A stretch of 64,000 nt of DNA from Desulfovibrio sp. (GTDB lineage Bacteria; Desulfobacterota; Desulfovibrionia; Desulfovibrionales; Desulfovibrionaceae), in contig JAISTW010000050.1 of assembly GCA_031272405.1 (NCBI GenBank), positions 40,623 through 104,622 of the forward strand. Direction: 5' to 3'. A program made the translations under genes and the position numbers. Below the pieces are notes generated by a model, which worked only from the letters and a program-made list of their open reading frames with translations, was not told where the DNA came from and made no database searches. The first letter of the stretch is position 1. The number at the start of each line of letters is the position of its first letter. Shown piece after piece: positions 1 through 9,360 of the stretch.

Positions 1-822
1 CTCAAGGACACCGGCCTCACCCTGCATGAGCTGATTCTGGAAAACGAAACAGCCATTACCGGGATGGCCCGGCCGGCCATTTTCAACCGATTGGAAATCG
101 TGACGGAAACCATGTTCGACAGCGTCCGGCGAGGACTTCAGGGCGAAGGAACATTGCCCGGCAGCCTGGGTGTGGCCCGCAAGGCCAGGGGGCTTTTGGC
201 TTCTGCCGAACGTATCCCCTACACAGTGGATCGTTTTTTGGCCCGCGTCAACGCCTATGCCTTCGCCACGGCGGAAGAAAACGCCGGCGGCGGCGTCATC
301 GTCACAGCGCCCACCTGCGGCGCGGCCGGGGTTATGCCGGCCCTGCTCTACGCCATGCGCCACAATCTCAACATCGGAGACAGGGCGCTCAGAGAGGGGG
401 TGCTGGCCTCAGCGGCGGTGGGCTTCCTGGCTAAATACAATGCCGCCATCGCCGGCGCGGAAATGGGCTGCCAAGGAGAAGTGGGCGTGGCCTCAGCCAT
501 GGCCGCGGCCATGTTGGCCCACGCCAGGGGCAACGCTGTGGCTGTGGTGGAAAACGCGGCCGAGATAGCCCTGGAACACCACTTGGGGCTGACCTGCGAC
601 CCGGTAAAGGGTTATGTGCAGATTCCCTGCATTGAACGCAACGCCGTAGGCGCCGTCAAGGCGTACAACGCCTGCCTTTTGGCGACCTGCGAAAACCAGA
701 AACAACACATGGTCAGTCTGGATGCCGTCATTCAGGCTATGGCCGAAACAGGCCTGGAAATGAACTCCAAGTTCAAGGAAACCAGCAAAGGCGGACTGGC
801 TGTCAGTGTTGTGGAATGCTGA
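1..822 (+). CDS. sdaA: L-serine dehydratase, iron-sulfur type (3' part, cut by window edge)
   Basis: Catalyses deamination of L-serine to pyruvate and ammonia in the cytoplasm. The reading frame is open from base 1 (LKDTGLTLHELILENE), so the N-terminus lies outside the window; an internal ATG at 64 is not the real start. The visible 273 residues are the catalytic alpha domain of the single-chain bacterial enzyme, with the conserved APTCGAAGVMPA stretch and the cluster cysteines in TCGAAG and LTCDPVKGYVQIPC. The chain ends in a Cys (SVVEC), as the tail does in the Fe-S serine dehydratases. The labile 4Fe-4S cluster suits an anaerobe. It is the only plus-strand gene in the first 21 kb. Confidence 0.93.
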   Translation, partial: LKDTGLTLHELILENETAITGMARPAIFNRLEIVTETMFDSVRRGLQGEGTLPGSLGVARKARGLLASAERIPYTVDRFLARVNAYAFATAEENAGGGVIVTAPTCGAAGVMPALLYAMRHNLNIGDRALREGVLASAAVGFLAKYNAAIAGAEMGCQGEVGVASAMAAAMLAHARGNAVAVVENAAEIALEHHLGLTCDPVKGYVQIPCIERNAVGAVKAYNACLLATCENQKQHMVSLDAVIQAMAETGLEMNSKFKETSKGGLAVSVVEC

Positions 823-843
823 CAGCGCCGTCAGGAAAACGGC

Positions 844-1068
844 TCACCAGTATCCGTTTACAATGGAGCCCAAGCCGTGCATATTGTCGGCCACGGTCCG
901 CCACTGGTTCTGCATGAACGAGCGTGTGCTGGCGGAATCTGTCAGCTGGCCCACTGCGGCCAGGCCGTCCACAACCATGGAAGGCGGATAGGAAATAACC
1001 ACCACCTGATCCCGGCCGGAATGTTGGATGACGGCATTTCCCTGGGAAATGGGATCGTAGATTATCAT
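844..1068 (-). CDS. small hypothetical protein, 74 aa
   Basis: Not recognised. The frame begins with ATG preceded by GGGGAG at a 7-base spacing and ends in GYW. Third codon positions are rich in G and C like the neighbouring genes, which supports coding. There is no membrane segment or signal peptide; the text is soluble-looking (DQVVVISYPPSMVVDGL near the middle). It starts 30 bases downstream of the M23 peptidase stop on the same strand, so it may be the last gene of that unit. It could still be a chance frame. Confidence 0.5.
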   Translation of the reverse strand: MIIYDPISQGNAVIQHSGRDQVVVISYPPSMVVDGLAAVGQLTDSASTRSFMQNQWRTVADNMHGLGSIVNGYW

Positions 1069-1098
1069 GCCATTTCTCCCCGTATTCGGCTTACGCGT

Positions 1099-2748
1099 CT
1101 AATTTGACCCTCCGCGCCGTTTCTTCGCGCCGGAGGCCTTCCGGCGCGGAGGTTTTTTCCCTTTCTCCACCCTGTCCGGAAGTAGCGGGGTCAATACTAT
1201 ATGTTCCGGCACCAGACTGTCAACCGTGTATCCGTCAAGCGTTTTTTCGCCATTGAGCAAGGCCGTCTCCGCAGCCGCCGTCCGCTCAAAGGCCTTCTTG
1301 TTCCTGGAAGAGATCGGCTCTCCGCGCGGATTGATGGCCTTGACGGGGTTGATGAAACGCCCGCCCTGACGCAGGCGAAAATCCAGATGCGGGCCGGTGG
1401 CAAGGCCGGTGCTGCCCACAAAGCCTATGACCTGCCCCTGGCGCACCCTGCTCCCCTTGCCGATGCCGCGCGCGTAGCCGGAAAGATGCGAATACAGCGA
1501 TTCCAGTCCGGCGCTGTGCCTGACCACAATCTGATTGCCGTATCCCCCTGCCCAGCCTCTGGTCGTGACGACGCCTTCGCCTACGGCCTTGACAGGCGTG
1601 CCGGTAGGGGCGGCGTAGTCCACGCCCGGATGGGGGCGGCCCACGCCCAGGATGGGATGCAGCCTGTTCAAGCTGAAACGCGAGGTGATGCGGGTAAAAG
1701 CGAGGGGGGACTGCAGAAGAGTTTTGCGCAGATTCTCTCCCTTGCGGTTGTAAAACTGCGCCCGCTCCCCGTCGCGGAACAAAAAGGCTTCGAAGGTTTT
1801 GCCCTTGTTGGTGAAACGCGCTGCCAAAATGCGCCCGTATCCGGAAGGCCTGTCTTCCCGCCAACGCTTTTCGACAAGGGCGGCAAAAGAATCGCCTTCT
1901 TGCAGGTCGCGGATAAAATTGATTTCCGCCCCGAAAATATCCGCCAGACGCAGGGCCAGTTGCGGACTTTCCCCTATGTCGGCCACGGCTTGAAACAAAT
2001 TGTCGCCGATCACCGCCTCCAACGCGGTCAGCGTGGTCATGTATTCGATGGCCTCCAGTCTGGCCACAGGGATCTCCGCCCCCTCAACCACCAGACGCCG
2101 GCGTGCGTCAATCTCGTATTCAAAACGTTTGACCTGACCGCTGGCGCTGTCCGTGACAATCACATAGGGCTGTCCGGCGCGGAAAGAGCGCAGGGAGAAT
2201 ATCCGCCGCGCCGCCTGCACGAAGGGTTGCGCGCCGCGCTCGGAATTTTCCTCCAGAAGCTTGCCGACCGTGTCTCCTTTTTCCATTGTGCCGCGCACCA
2301 CAATCTCAGCTGGCCGACCCTCGTCCTGTGCGGCAGGCTGCTCGGCGAATTGCGCGGTTGGCTGTTCCCCTGCCCCCTCAACGGCTTGGGTTTCTTTCTG
2401 TTCCGGCTCAGCTTGCGGTGGCGGTGATTGTCGCAGTTCTACTTCCTTGTCCAGGCCTTTGCCTTCTCCGCTTGCGTTCTGCGGCGCTCCGGGTTCTGGC
2501 TGTCGCGCTTCCTCTTTGAGCGGTTGTGGTTCACTTTTCGGAGCGACAGCGCCCCCATCCTGTTGCGGCGCCTCGTCCTGCGCGGAATCCGACCTTTGCG
2601 GATTGTCCCCGATTTGTTGCGGTTTGTTTTTCTGCTGTTGTGGTTCAACTTCCGGCGGCGCGGGGCTGTCCTGGCTGACGGACAGGCCGCGCGCAGCGGC
2701 AAGGCCCAATAGGGACAGCAGGCAAAAAACAAAGAAACGCTTTTTCAT
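1099..2748 (-). CDS. secreted M23 (LytM-type) metalloendopeptidase
   Basis: Predicted periplasmic or envelope-anchored peptidoglycan hydrolase, 549 aa. An N-terminal hydrophobic signal (KKRFFVFCLLSLLGLAAARG) is followed by about 120 residues of low-complexity P/E/Q-rich linker, then an OapA/LysM-like middle part (ARRIFSLRSFRAGQPYVIV, IEYMTTLTALEAVIGDNLF) and the C-terminal M23 domain (about residues 370-480). The zinc motif HPGVD is present. The usual HLH pair reads GPHLDF, so one zinc ligand would be Asp instead of His. The organisation matches MepM-like DD-endopeptidases, which cut cross-links during wall growth; it sits near other wall genes (amidase, mre operon). Confidence 0.85.
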   Translation of the reverse strand: MKKRFFVFCLLSLLGLAAARGLSVSQDSPAPPEVEPQQQKNKPQQIGDNPQRSDSAQDEAPQQDGGAVAPKSEPQPLKEEARQPEPGAPQNASGEGKGLDKEVELRQSPPPQAEPEQKETQAVEGAGEQPTAQFAEQPAAQDEGRPAEIVVRGTMEKGDTVGKLLEENSERGAQPFVQAARRIFSLRSFRAGQPYVIVTDSASGQVKRFEYEIDARRRLVVEGAEIPVARLEAIEYMTTLTALEAVIGDNLFQAVADIGESPQLALRLADIFGAEINFIRDLQEGDSFAALVEKRWREDRPSGYGRILAARFTNKGKTFEAFLFRDGERAQFYNRKGENLRKTLLQSPLAFTRITSRFSLNRLHPILGVGRPHPGVDYAAPTGTPVKAVGEGVVTTRGWAGGYGNQIVVRHSAGLESLYSHLSGYARGIGKGSRVRQGQVIGFVGSTGLATGPHLDFRLRQGGRFINPVKAINPRGEPISSRNKKAFERTAAAETALLNGEKTLDGYTVDSLVPEHIVLTPLLPDRVEKGKKPPRRKASGAKKRRGGSN

Positions 2749-2930
2749 GGCCGTTGATATTACACCAAAAAACGACGCAATTCAAGACGATGTCCAAAAG
2801 GCGACAACGCAGCGGCGTCCGAACGGGACTCGATTGACGGTCGGGCAAAGGTTGCCGAGCAAGACAAATCCGGGACAAGGGCTTGATGTTTGTTGCCGCT
2901 TTTGCCCGCTTGCGCGGGCTGCCGTAAAAG

Positions 2931-2962
2931 AAAAAGCCTCTCCGGCGAAGCCGGGAGGCTTT
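2931..2962 (-). terminator. rho-independent terminator after ompH/skp
   Basis: On the minus strand the sequence forms a GC-rich stem (AAAGCCTCCCGGC / GCCGGAGAGGCTTT, one mismatch) with a TTC loop, followed by TTTTTCTTTT. It lies 24 bases past the stop of the OmpH/Skp gene and separates it from the M23 peptidase gene. Confidence 0.85.
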
Positions 2963-2985
2963 GGAACATCGGGGTCGTAAGACCA

Positions 2986-3591
2986 TCACTCGTCTTTGGA
3001 CTTTTTGTCTCCCTTGGTTTCCTTAGCTTCGTCTTTCTTGTTGCCCTTTGCCTTGTAAAGTTTGTTGACTTCCGTCAGAACCGCGTCGGTGAGATCCATG
3101 GATTGATCCGCATAGAGCACGCCGCCGGCTGTGATGTCGACCACAAAGTTGAAGCCCCTGGCGCGGGCGACTTCATAAGCGGCCTGGAAAACAAGAGTCA
3201 CCATATCCTGACGCAACTTTACTTCTTCTTGTTCAACCTTGCGGACAAAATTGCGCGTTTTTTGATCCAGGTCTTGCTTGGCGCGAATGAATTCCAGTTT
3301 CTTTTCTTCGCTGATTTTGGGATTTTTCAGAGTTTCGGCTTTTTTCTTCAAGGCCTCGCCCTGTTTTTCCAATGCAGTCCGCTCCTTGCCGAATTTGGAG
3401 TCCATCTGTTTTTTCGCGGCCTCGGCCGGGGCGGATTTTGTCGCGACAGCCTGCATATCCACAACGCCTATTTTGGCGATCTGAGCAACTTTTTCCTCAG
3501 CGCCCGTCTTGTCATCCGCAGCAAACGCCTTGACGACAGGGCCGACCGCAAACAAGCACACCGCTACAGCGGACAGCAAAATGGTGCGCAT
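2986..3591 (-). CDS. skp: OmpH/Skp family periplasmic chaperone
   Basis: Predicted periplasmic chaperone that holds unfolded outer-membrane proteins. The 201-aa product starts with a clear cleavable signal (MRTILLSAVAVCLFAVGPVVKAFA). It continues with the Skp pattern: a short beta-strand start (IGVVDMQAV), a long charged, Lys/Glu-rich coiled coil (about residues 60-140) and a C-terminal strand (NFVVDITAGGVLYAD). The Lys-rich tail is highly charged. The start at 3591 is preferred because AAGGAG lies ten bases upstream and a signal peptide follows directly; longer frames upstream lack this. It follows the amidase gene on the same strand, with its own possible promoter. Confidence 0.88.
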   Translation of the reverse strand: MRTILLSAVAVCLFAVGPVVKAFAADDKTGAEEKVAQIAKIGVVDMQAVATKSAPAEAAKKQMDSKFGKERTALEKQGEALKKKAETLKNPKISEEKKLEFIRAKQDLDQKTRNFVRKVEQEEVKLRQDMVTLVFQAAYEVARARGFNFVVDITAGGVLYADQSMDLTDAVLTEVNKLYKAKGNKKDEAKETKGDKKSKDE

Positions 3592-3676
3592 GAACTGTAA
3601 TCTCCTTGTTCTGAATTCAAGCCAAAATTTGAAATATGCTCCCCACGAACCGCATGTTCCATACGCGGCAGGGAGT

Positions 3677-3705
3677 GACATAACACCACAAACTGTTGGC
3701 GTCAA
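3677..3705 (-). promoter_or_regulatory. possible sigma-70 promoter for ompH/skp
   Basis: Reading the minus strand, TTGACG (3705-3700) and TATGTC (3682-3677) are separated by 17 bases, about 85 bases upstream of the Skp start codon. The -35 is good, the -10 weak (3 of 6). Confidence 0.4.
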
Positions 3706-3732
3706 GAAATTCTGTGGAAAATCTATAGATTT

Positions 3733-5241
3733 TTAGCGCGTCAACTCAGCCTGCATTGCGCTGCCTTTGCTCAGGCTGTTTTTGTAATTCAATATGCCTA
3801 CCGCCAATCCTTCGGCCAAGGCCAGACGGTAGGCGGGGCTGGCGAGTCTGGCCGCTTCGGCGCTGTTGGTGCAATATCCCAACTCAACCAGCACGGCGGG
3901 CATATGCGCTCCGATGAGCACGTGGAAGGGGGCCGCTTTGACGCCGTTATTTTTTACCGTGAAATCGTAGCTGGCCAATCTGGAAACAGTGAGCTGCTGC
4001 AATGCGCGCGCCAGTCTGACAGATTCTTCCACGCGGGCGTTGACCATGACTTCCGCCATAAGGCGTTGCATGTCGCCCAGGCGTTGATCTCCAACCGCGT
4101 TTTCCAGGGCGGCCACCCGCGCCGCCTCAGCATTGGCGGCAAAATCCAGATAGTAGGTTTCAAAGCCGTGGACGGACGTATCAGCGTTGGCGTTGACATG
4201 CACAGAGACAAAAATGTCCGCTCGCGTCTCATTTGCCCTGCGTGTGCGCTCAGTCAGAGACAGCGTTTCGTCACGGGTGCGGCTGTATACGACGTCAAGC
4301 CCACAGGCCTGAAGCAATCGCCCCAGCGTGTAGGCGACATCCAGAGACACATCGCTTTCCTGCACGTTGTGGGAGCAAGCTCCAGGGTCGCGCCCGCCGT
4401 GTCCGGCGTCAATATAGATCCTGTTTACCGTCAGGCTCAATTGATCCGCGATGCTCACAAAGCGGCTGTCTTCCGCGTCGGCCACCACCGGTCTGGCCGT
4501 CCCGGCAAGGCCGGCCCCTGCGTCTTCAGCGCGACGCAACATTGTCGTCTTGGCGGCACGGGCGCGGACAACAATAAGGCCGGGGGCCTGGCTGGTGACA
4601 ATATCAGTTTTTTGCCCAAAATCCAGATCCAGCACGGTGGCGTTTTCCTGGCGGATGGCGTGAATATTTCGCAGAAGGCTGTCGCGTACTGAAACGCCGT
4701 CCCCCAATTCTTCCACAGCCGTCACTCTGTCCAGGGTCAGACGCAGGCGTGAGCCGTCCCGTGATTTGAGTATACGGCTGGTGCAGGATGCCGGACCACT
4801 CAGCGTCAAGGTGATCTCCACGCTCTCCTTGCCCTGAGAGTCCCAAGAGAGCATGGTCAGCAATACCGGAGCGTTTTGCGGAGCGCTGTTATTTTCTGCA
4901 GCAACGCTTGTCATCGCGGCGATATTGAGCGCGCTTCTGGCTAAAGCTTCAATGTCTGCCGTGACTGATGATAATCTGGCAAGCGTCGGGGGCGGATCAG
5001 GTGGACGATTTTCCACAGACCAGCGCTGCCAGGTTGACTCGGTGTGGGGCGCAGCCATTGCGTCGCCGGAATGGCTGTTCCCGTATTCCTGACCGTCTGC
5101 GCTCTGGAAAAAGGTTGGCTGGGTGTAAAAAACCGTGGCGCACAGGGCCAGGACAAGGCCGCCGACAAAAGATGGGATACGCCGCCGTAGGCGGCTGGCA
5201 ACACTATTTTGTCCGGAATTTTTACGCTTCTTGCATGACAC
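3733..5241 (-). CDS. N-acetylmuramoyl-L-alanine amidase (AmiC-like, Amidase_3)
   Basis: Predicted periplasmic zinc amidase that removes stem peptides from murein during cell separation, 502 aa. A basic N-terminus and one hydrophobic segment (FVGGLVLALCATVFY) give export. About residues 120-235 form an AMIN-like beta domain for septal targeting, and residues about 270-490 the Amidase_3 domain. The zinc and catalytic residues are all visible: DAGHGG (His), NVQESDVS (Glu), VSVHVNA (His) and VELGYCTN (catalytic Glu). It lies 97 bases downstream of lepA on the same strand. A perfect palindrome AAAATCTATAGATTTT (about 3718-3733) overlaps its stop and may act as a weak terminator. Confidence 0.92.
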   Translation of the reverse strand: MSCKKRKNSGQNSVASRLRRRIPSFVGGLVLALCATVFYTQPTFFQSADGQEYGNSHSGDAMAAPHTESTWQRWSVENRPPDPPPTLARLSSVTADIEALARSALNIAAMTSVAAENNSAPQNAPVLLTMLSWDSQGKESVEITLTLSGPASCTSRILKSRDGSRLRLTLDRVTAVEELGDGVSVRDSLLRNIHAIRQENATVLDLDFGQKTDIVTSQAPGLIVVRARAAKTTMLRRAEDAGAGLAGTARPVVADAEDSRFVSIADQLSLTVNRIYIDAGHGGRDPGACSHNVQESDVSLDVAYTLGRLLQACGLDVVYSRTRDETLSLTERTRRANETRADIFVSVHVNANADTSVHGFETYYLDFAANAEAARVAALENAVGDQRLGDMQRLMAEVMVNARVEESVRLARALQQLTVSRLASYDFTVKNNGVKAAPFHVLIGAHMPAVLVELGYCTNSAEAARLASPAYRLALAEGLAVGILNYKNSLSKGSAMQAELTR

Positions 5242-5338
5242 GAAATTTTCTCCGCGCCGAAATTACGACACTCAGGCGCTGTAAACGTGTTTTGCCGAGG
5301 TTTAAAGCATATTTCGTGCCAAAAACAGCAGGACAGAG

Positions 5339-7141
5339 TCAGTCTTCCACCTTCAAGGCGGCTAAAAAAGCCTCCTGCGGCAGCTCCACGTTGCCCATAC
5401 GCTTCATGCGTTTTTTCCCTTCTTTCTGTTTTTCCAAAAGCTTGCGTTTGCGGGTAATGTCCCCACCGTAGCATTTTGCCGTGACATTTTTGCGGAAGGC
5501 GGAAACCGTTTCCCGTGCGATGACTTTTTGCCCAACGGCCGCCTGAATGGCCACTTCAAAGAGTTGACGTGGAATGGTGCGCTTGAGTTTGAGGGCCAGG
5601 GCGCGGCCGTAGGAATATGCTTTGGCCCTGTGCACGATGACGGCCAGCGCGTCCACCGGATCGCCGTTGAGCAGAATATCCAGACGCACGAGGTTGGAAA
5701 CGCGGTAGTCAACAGGCTCGTAATCCATGGAGGCATAGCCGCGGGTGAGGGATTTGAGTCTGTCAAAAAAATCATAAACGATTTCGGCGAAGGGCAGCTC
5801 ATAGGTGGCGACGGCCCTGTTTGCGGCGAGGTAACGCAGGTTTTTCCGCAGCCCGCGTTTTTCCTCGCACAGCTTCATCACGCTGCCTACGTATTCGCTG
5901 GGGACGTGTATGTCCAGGCGCACAAACGGTTCGTACAGAGCTTTGATTTTCGCGGCATCAGGCAGGCGGGAGGGATTGTCAATATCCAGGCTTTTGCCGT
6001 CTGTCGTTTCCACCCGATAGACAACGGATGGCGCCGTGGCGATGAGGGCCATCTCAAATTCGCGCTCCAGTCGTTCCTGGATGATTTCCATGTGCAAAAG
6101 TCCAAGAAAGCCGCAGCGGAAGCCGAATCCCAGAGCCTGAGATGTCTCGGGATCAAAGGTGAAGGCCGCGTCGTTGAGTTGCAGTTTTTCAAGGGCAGCC
6201 TTGAGATTTTCATAATCTTCCGAATCCGAAGGATACAACCCGCAAAAGACCACGGGTTTGACTTCCTTGAAACCGGCCACGGGTTCGGCGGCAGGTCTGT
6301 CTGCCAGAGTAAGTGTGTCACCCACGCGCGCATCGTTCAGGGCCTTGATGGAGCCGCACAAAAAGCCGACCTCGCCTGCGGCGAGGCGAGGCACATCAAC
6401 AGCCTCCGGCGCGAAGACGCCCAGACGCAGCACATCGTATTCCTTGCCCGTACTCATCAGACGTGCGCGGTCGCCCAAATGCAAAGCGCCGTCCATCACC
6501 CGGAACAGGATGACCACGCCCTGATAGCTGTCATACCAGGAATCAAAGACAAGCGCTTTTAGAGGCGCTTTGGGATCGCCGTCCGGAGCCGGAAGACGGG
6601 AGACAATGGCCTCCAGCACATCACTGACCCCGAAGCCTGTTTTGGCGGAAACGGGCAGGGCATCAGAGCAATCCAGACCGATGGTTTCCTCAATTTCCAT
6701 CCTTGTGCGCTCCACGTCGGCGCTCGGTAAATCTATCTTGTTCAAGACAGGAATAATCTCGTGATTGTGCTCCAAGGCCAGATAAACATTGGCCAGCGTT
6801 TGCGCCTCCACGCCCTGTGTGGCGTCCACGACAAGCAGAGCGCCCTCGCAGGCCGCGAGGGAGCGGGAAACCTCGTAGTTGAAGTCCACATGGCCGGGCG
6901 TGTCTATGAGATTGAGCTGGTAGTCCTTTCCGTTCTTCGCCTTGTATACGATGCGCACCGTTTGCGCCTTGATGGTGATGCCGCGCTCACGCTCCAGATC
7001 CATTTTGTCCAGATACTGTTCGCGCGCATCCCGCGCGCCGACAAGACCGGTCTGTTCAAGAATGCGGTCGGCCAGGGTGGATTTGCCGTGATCAATGTGG
7101 GCTATGATGCAGAAGTTGCGTATGTGTTCCTGTTTGCTCAT
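5339..7141 (-). CDS. lepA: translation elongation factor 4 (LepA)
   Basis: Ribosome-binding GTPase, 600 aa, the usual family length. G-domain motifs are in order: [10 protein letters not shown] (P-loop, about residue 14), [12 protein letters not shown] (switch I), [12 protein letters not shown] (G3) and [10 protein letters not shown] (G4). They are followed by EF-G-like domains and the LepA-specific C-terminal domain with the Lys/Arg-rich stretch ending in [16 protein letters not shown]. No strong Shine-Dalgarno sequence is seen before the ATG at 7141. The upstream side is closed off by the gapA terminator, so lepA should have its own promoter; the amidase gene follows. Confidence 0.97.
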   Translation of the reverse strand: MSKQEHIRNFCIIAHIDHGKSTLADRILEQTGLVGARDAREQYLDKMDLERERGITIKAQTVRIVYKAKNGKDYQLNLIDTPGHVDFNYEVSRSLAACEGALLVVDATQGVEAQTLANVYLALEHNHEIIPVLNKIDLPSADVERTRMEIEETIGLDCSDALPVSAKTGFGVSDVLEAIVSRLPAPDGDPKAPLKALVFDSWYDSYQGVVILFRVMDGALHLGDRARLMSTGKEYDVLRLGVFAPEAVDVPRLAAGEVGFLCGSIKALNDARVGDTLTLADRPAAEPVAGFKEVKPVVFCGLYPSDSEDYENLKAALEKLQLNDAAFTFDPETSQALGFGFRCGFLGLLHMEIIQERLEREFEMALIATAPSVVYRVETTDGKSLDIDNPSRLPDAAKIKALYEPFVRLDIHVPSEYVGSVMKLCEEKRGLRKNLRYLAANRAVATYELPFAEIVYDFFDRLKSLTRGYASMDYEPVDYRVSNLVRLDILLNGDPVDALAVIVHRAKAYSYGRALALKLKRTIPRQLFEVAIQAAVGQKVIARETVSAFRKNVTAKCYGGDITRKRKLLEKQKEGKKRMKRMGNVELPQEAFLAALKVED

Positions 7142-7214
7142 GACATCGGTGGTTCTATTTGTATTCGATGCAACTCGTTATGAGCGCATGGAAATTTTTC
7201 GGCGCGTACTTTTC

Positions 7215-7244
7215 AAAAAAGCCCGGCGCTGGGCCGGGCTTTTT
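7215..7244 (-). terminator. rho-independent terminator after gapA
   Basis: A-run, GCCCGGC, short loop, GCCGGGC, then TTTTT. The stem is symmetrical and would work in both directions. It lies 22 bases past the gapA stop and upstream of lepA. Confidence 0.88.
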
Positions 7245-7265
7245 GACGGTTTTCGAAAATGGAAC

Positions 7266-8282
7266 TCACAGCCCCTTGTCCTGCATCAGGCGGATGAGGT
7301 CGCAGACGCGGTTGGAGTAGCCCCATTCATTGTCGTACCAGGAAACGACCTTGACCATGTGGCCTTCTTGCACAGTGGTGTATGGAGCTTCCAGAATGGA
7401 AGAAGCGGAGTTGCCCTTGAAGTCCATGGAAACCAGCGGTTTGTCGTTGTACTCCAGGATGCCTTTGAGATAGCTTTCGGATGCCTCTTTGAGTTTGCCC
7501 AACAGGCCTTCAGTGTCGGTCTGCTTTTCCAGAATGCCGGAGAAGTCCACCACCGAAACCGTGGGAGTGGGCACACGCAGGGAATAACCGCTGAACTTGC
7601 CCTTGAGTTCGGGAATGACCTTGGCTACGGCCTGAGCCGCGCCCGTGGATGTGGGAATGATGTTGCAGGCGGCGGCGCGCGCGCGGCGCGGGTCTTTGTG
7701 AGCCATGTCCAGGATGCGTTGATCGTTGGTGTAGGAATGGATGGTGACCATATTGCCAATCTGGATACCGAATTCCTTCTGCAGCACCAGTGCCACAGGG
7801 GCCAGGCAATTGGTGGTGCAGGACGCGTTGGAAACAATGTGGTGTTGGGCCGGGTCGTACTTTGCGTGGTTGACGCCCATAACGATGGTGATGTCTTCTT
7901 CCTTGGCCGGGGCCGTGATGATGACTTTTTTGGCCCCGTTTTCCAGATGCACGGCAGCCTGTTTGGCGCTGCGGAAAATGCCCGTGCTCTCCACGACGAT
8001 ATCCACGCCGTGGTCGCGCCAGGCAAGCTTGGCCGGGTCACGTTCAGCGAAGCAATGGATGTTCCAATCGCCCACGCTCACTTCTGTTCCGTTGACCTTG
8101 GCGTCCAGATAGCCTCGTCCGTATACGGAGTCGTATTCCGCCAAGTGAAAATTGGTTTCGGCGTCAAAGAGGTCGTTGATGGCCGTTACCTGCACATGGT
8201 CGCCGTAGCCCTTGCGCAGAGCGCGGAAAACCTGACGGCCGATGCGGCCGAAGCCGTTGATGCCAACATTGATTTTTTTCAT
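7266..8282 (-). CDS. gapA: glyceraldehyde-3-phosphate dehydrogenase, type I
   Basis: Glycolytic NAD-dependent enzyme converting glyceraldehyde 3-phosphate to 1,3-bisphosphoglycerate; 338 aa, normal length. The Rossmann start [18 protein letters not shown] and the catalytic cysteine motif [12 protein letters not shown] are both intact, as is the C-terminal [13 protein letters not shown] good ribosome site (AAGGAGTTTGAT) precedes the ATG. It follows the GAF-domain gene by only 13 bases, so the two are cotranscribed. Confidence 0.97.
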   Translation of the reverse strand: MKKINVGINGFGRIGRQVFRALRKGYGDHVQVTAINDLFDAETNFHLAEYDSVYGRGYLDAKVNGTEVSVGDWNIHCFAERDPAKLAWRDHGVDIVVESTGIFRSAKQAAVHLENGAKKVIITAPAKEEDITIVMGVNHAKYDPAQHHIVSNASCTTNCLAPVALVLQKEFGIQIGNMVTIHSYTNDQRILDMAHKDPRRARAAACNIIPTSTGAAQAVAKVIPELKGKFSGYSLRVPTPTVSVVDFSGILEKQTDTEGLLGKLKEASESYLKGILEYNDKPLVSMDFKGNSASSILEAPYTTVQEGHMVKVVSWYDNEWGYSNRVCDLIRLMQDKGL

Positions 8283-8295
8283 ATCAAACTCCTTA

Positions 8296-8850
8296 CTAGT
8301 CCTCGTATACGGAATAGGCGTGCTTTGCCATCAGATCATAGTTGTTGCGCAACGCTTCGTGCAGGCGCGCGTTCTCAATGGCCACAGCTGAGATGGCGGC
8401 CACCGCTTCCATGAAAGTCTGCTCGTCGGCGGAAAACTCCCGCTCCACGTTCGAGTACACGCGGATCAAACCTATTGCTTTCCCGTCAGCCATGAGCGGT
8501 GCGGAAAGAACGGAGACCAGGCCCTCGCTTTTGGCAGATTCCGGGTACTGGAAGCGCCCGTCAGCTGCGGCGTCCTTGAGATGGATGATTTTGCCGGCCA
8601 AAACTTCGCCGTCCATGCCGCTGCGTTTGATTTCCACGGGGCCCTTGCGCATATACTTTTCGGAAAGGCCATATGCTGCGCTCGGCAACAGGAAACGGCC
8701 CGTGCTGTCGAGCAGGCGTATGGTGCTGGCTTTGCAGCCCATAGTTGTGGCGGTCTGCTCCGTTATTTTGTGCAGAACATGCCCGGGTTCAAGGCTGGAG
8801 TTGATGACCAGCGCGACATCTCTGAGAGCGCGAAAAAAATCTTGTGCCAT
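8296..8850 (-). CDS. GAF-domain sensory protein
   Basis: 184-aa cytoplasmic protein made of a single GAF domain (about residues 15-165), with the family hallmarks TASTIRLLD-like and [19 protein letters not shown]. No output domain (kinase, EAL, GGDEF or HTH) is present. It therefore either binds a small ligand and acts through a partner, or is a free-standing redox or methionine-sulfoxide-reductase-like GAF. It is the first gene of a two-gene unit with gapA, preceded by AAAGGAGACGACT. The pairing suggests, but does not prove, a link with central carbon metabolism. Confidence 0.85.
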   Translation of the reverse strand: MAQDFFRALRDVALVINSSLEPGHVLHKITEQTATTMGCKASTIRLLDSTGRFLLPSAAYGLSEKYMRKGPVEIKRSGMDGEVLAGKIIHLKDAAADGRFQYPESAKSEGLVSVLSAPLMADGKAIGLIRVYSNVEREFSADEQTFMEAVAAISAVAIENARLHEALRNNYDLMAKHAYSVYED

Positions 8851-8899
8851 AGTCGTCTCCTTTGGTTAGGCCAATGATCCGTTTGATTTCAATAAAAAT

Positions 8900-8935
8900 C
8901 AAAAACGGTGTCGGCAGTGTGCCTCATTTCACTGC
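8900..8935 (-). terminator. possible terminator after the bactofilin gene
   Basis: On the minus strand, 11 bases after the bactofilin stop, GCAGTG and CACTGC can pair across a 10-base loop. About 8 bases further on is GTTTTTGATTTTTATTG. The stem is short, so the call is tentative. Confidence 0.4.
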
Positions 8936-8946
8936 GGAATGCAATG

Positions 8947-9312
8947 TCAAGCCTTTCCTTCACGTTGTATTTTGGCGGCATTCTTGTCGGAATTTTTCAT
9001 ACGCACCTGCCCTTCTATGATCCCGCCTTCCTCGGTGAGCAGGGAAGGGGTTTGCACGACGCCTTCCAGAATACCCGAGGAATACACCACAACCCTGCGT
9101 TTGGCCGCGACTTCGCCGTTGAAGCGGCCGGACAAAAGCAGTTCCCCCACGTTCAGCGTGCCGTCAACCGCGGCATCCTTGCCCACGTTCAGTGTGCCGT
9201 CGCTGGTGATTTCTCCGGTATACTTGCCTTCAATACGCACTGTGCCTTTGAAGGAGAGCTTGCCTTCATAGATGGTGTCGGAACCGAGGAAAGCGATTTC
9301 TTCTTTGCCCAT
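8947..9312 (-). CDS. bactofilin
   Basis: 121-aa polymer-forming cytoskeletal protein. The short N-terminus (MGKEEIAFLGSDT) is followed by the repetitive right-handed beta-helix of bactofilins (IYEGKLSFKGTVRIEGKYTG, LNVGKDAAVDGTLNVGELLL) and a charged tail. Start at 9312 is chosen because GGGGG lies 8 bases upstream and the longer frame would add unrelated sequence. It lies directly downstream of rodA and the mre genes, which suits a role in positioning wall synthesis and cell shape. Confidence 0.92.
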   Translation of the reverse strand: MGKEEIAFLGSDTIYEGKLSFKGTVRIEGKYTGEITSDGTLNVGKDAAVDGTLNVGELLLSGRFNGEVAAKRRVVVYSSGILEGVVQTPSLLTEEGGIIEGQVRMKNSDKNAAKIQREGKA

Positions 9313-9330
9313 AATAACCCCCAGTAAAAT

Positions 9331-9360
9331 GAAAACCGGACTTCTGTCCTGTCCGTTTTC
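9331..9360 (-). terminator. possible hairpin/terminator between rodA and bactofilin
   Basis: Minus-strand GAAAACGGAC pairs with GTCCGGTTTTC (one bulged G) and is followed by ATTTTAC. It overlaps the rodA stop codon. The U-tract is short, so it may only attenuate read-through into the bactofilin gene. Confidence 0.4.

Noticed and set aside
8884-8906. FNR-like box TTGAT...ATCAA upstream of the GAF-gapA unit
   Set aside because: The half-sites are 10 bases apart instead of 4; probably part of an AT-rich tail of the bactofilin terminator.
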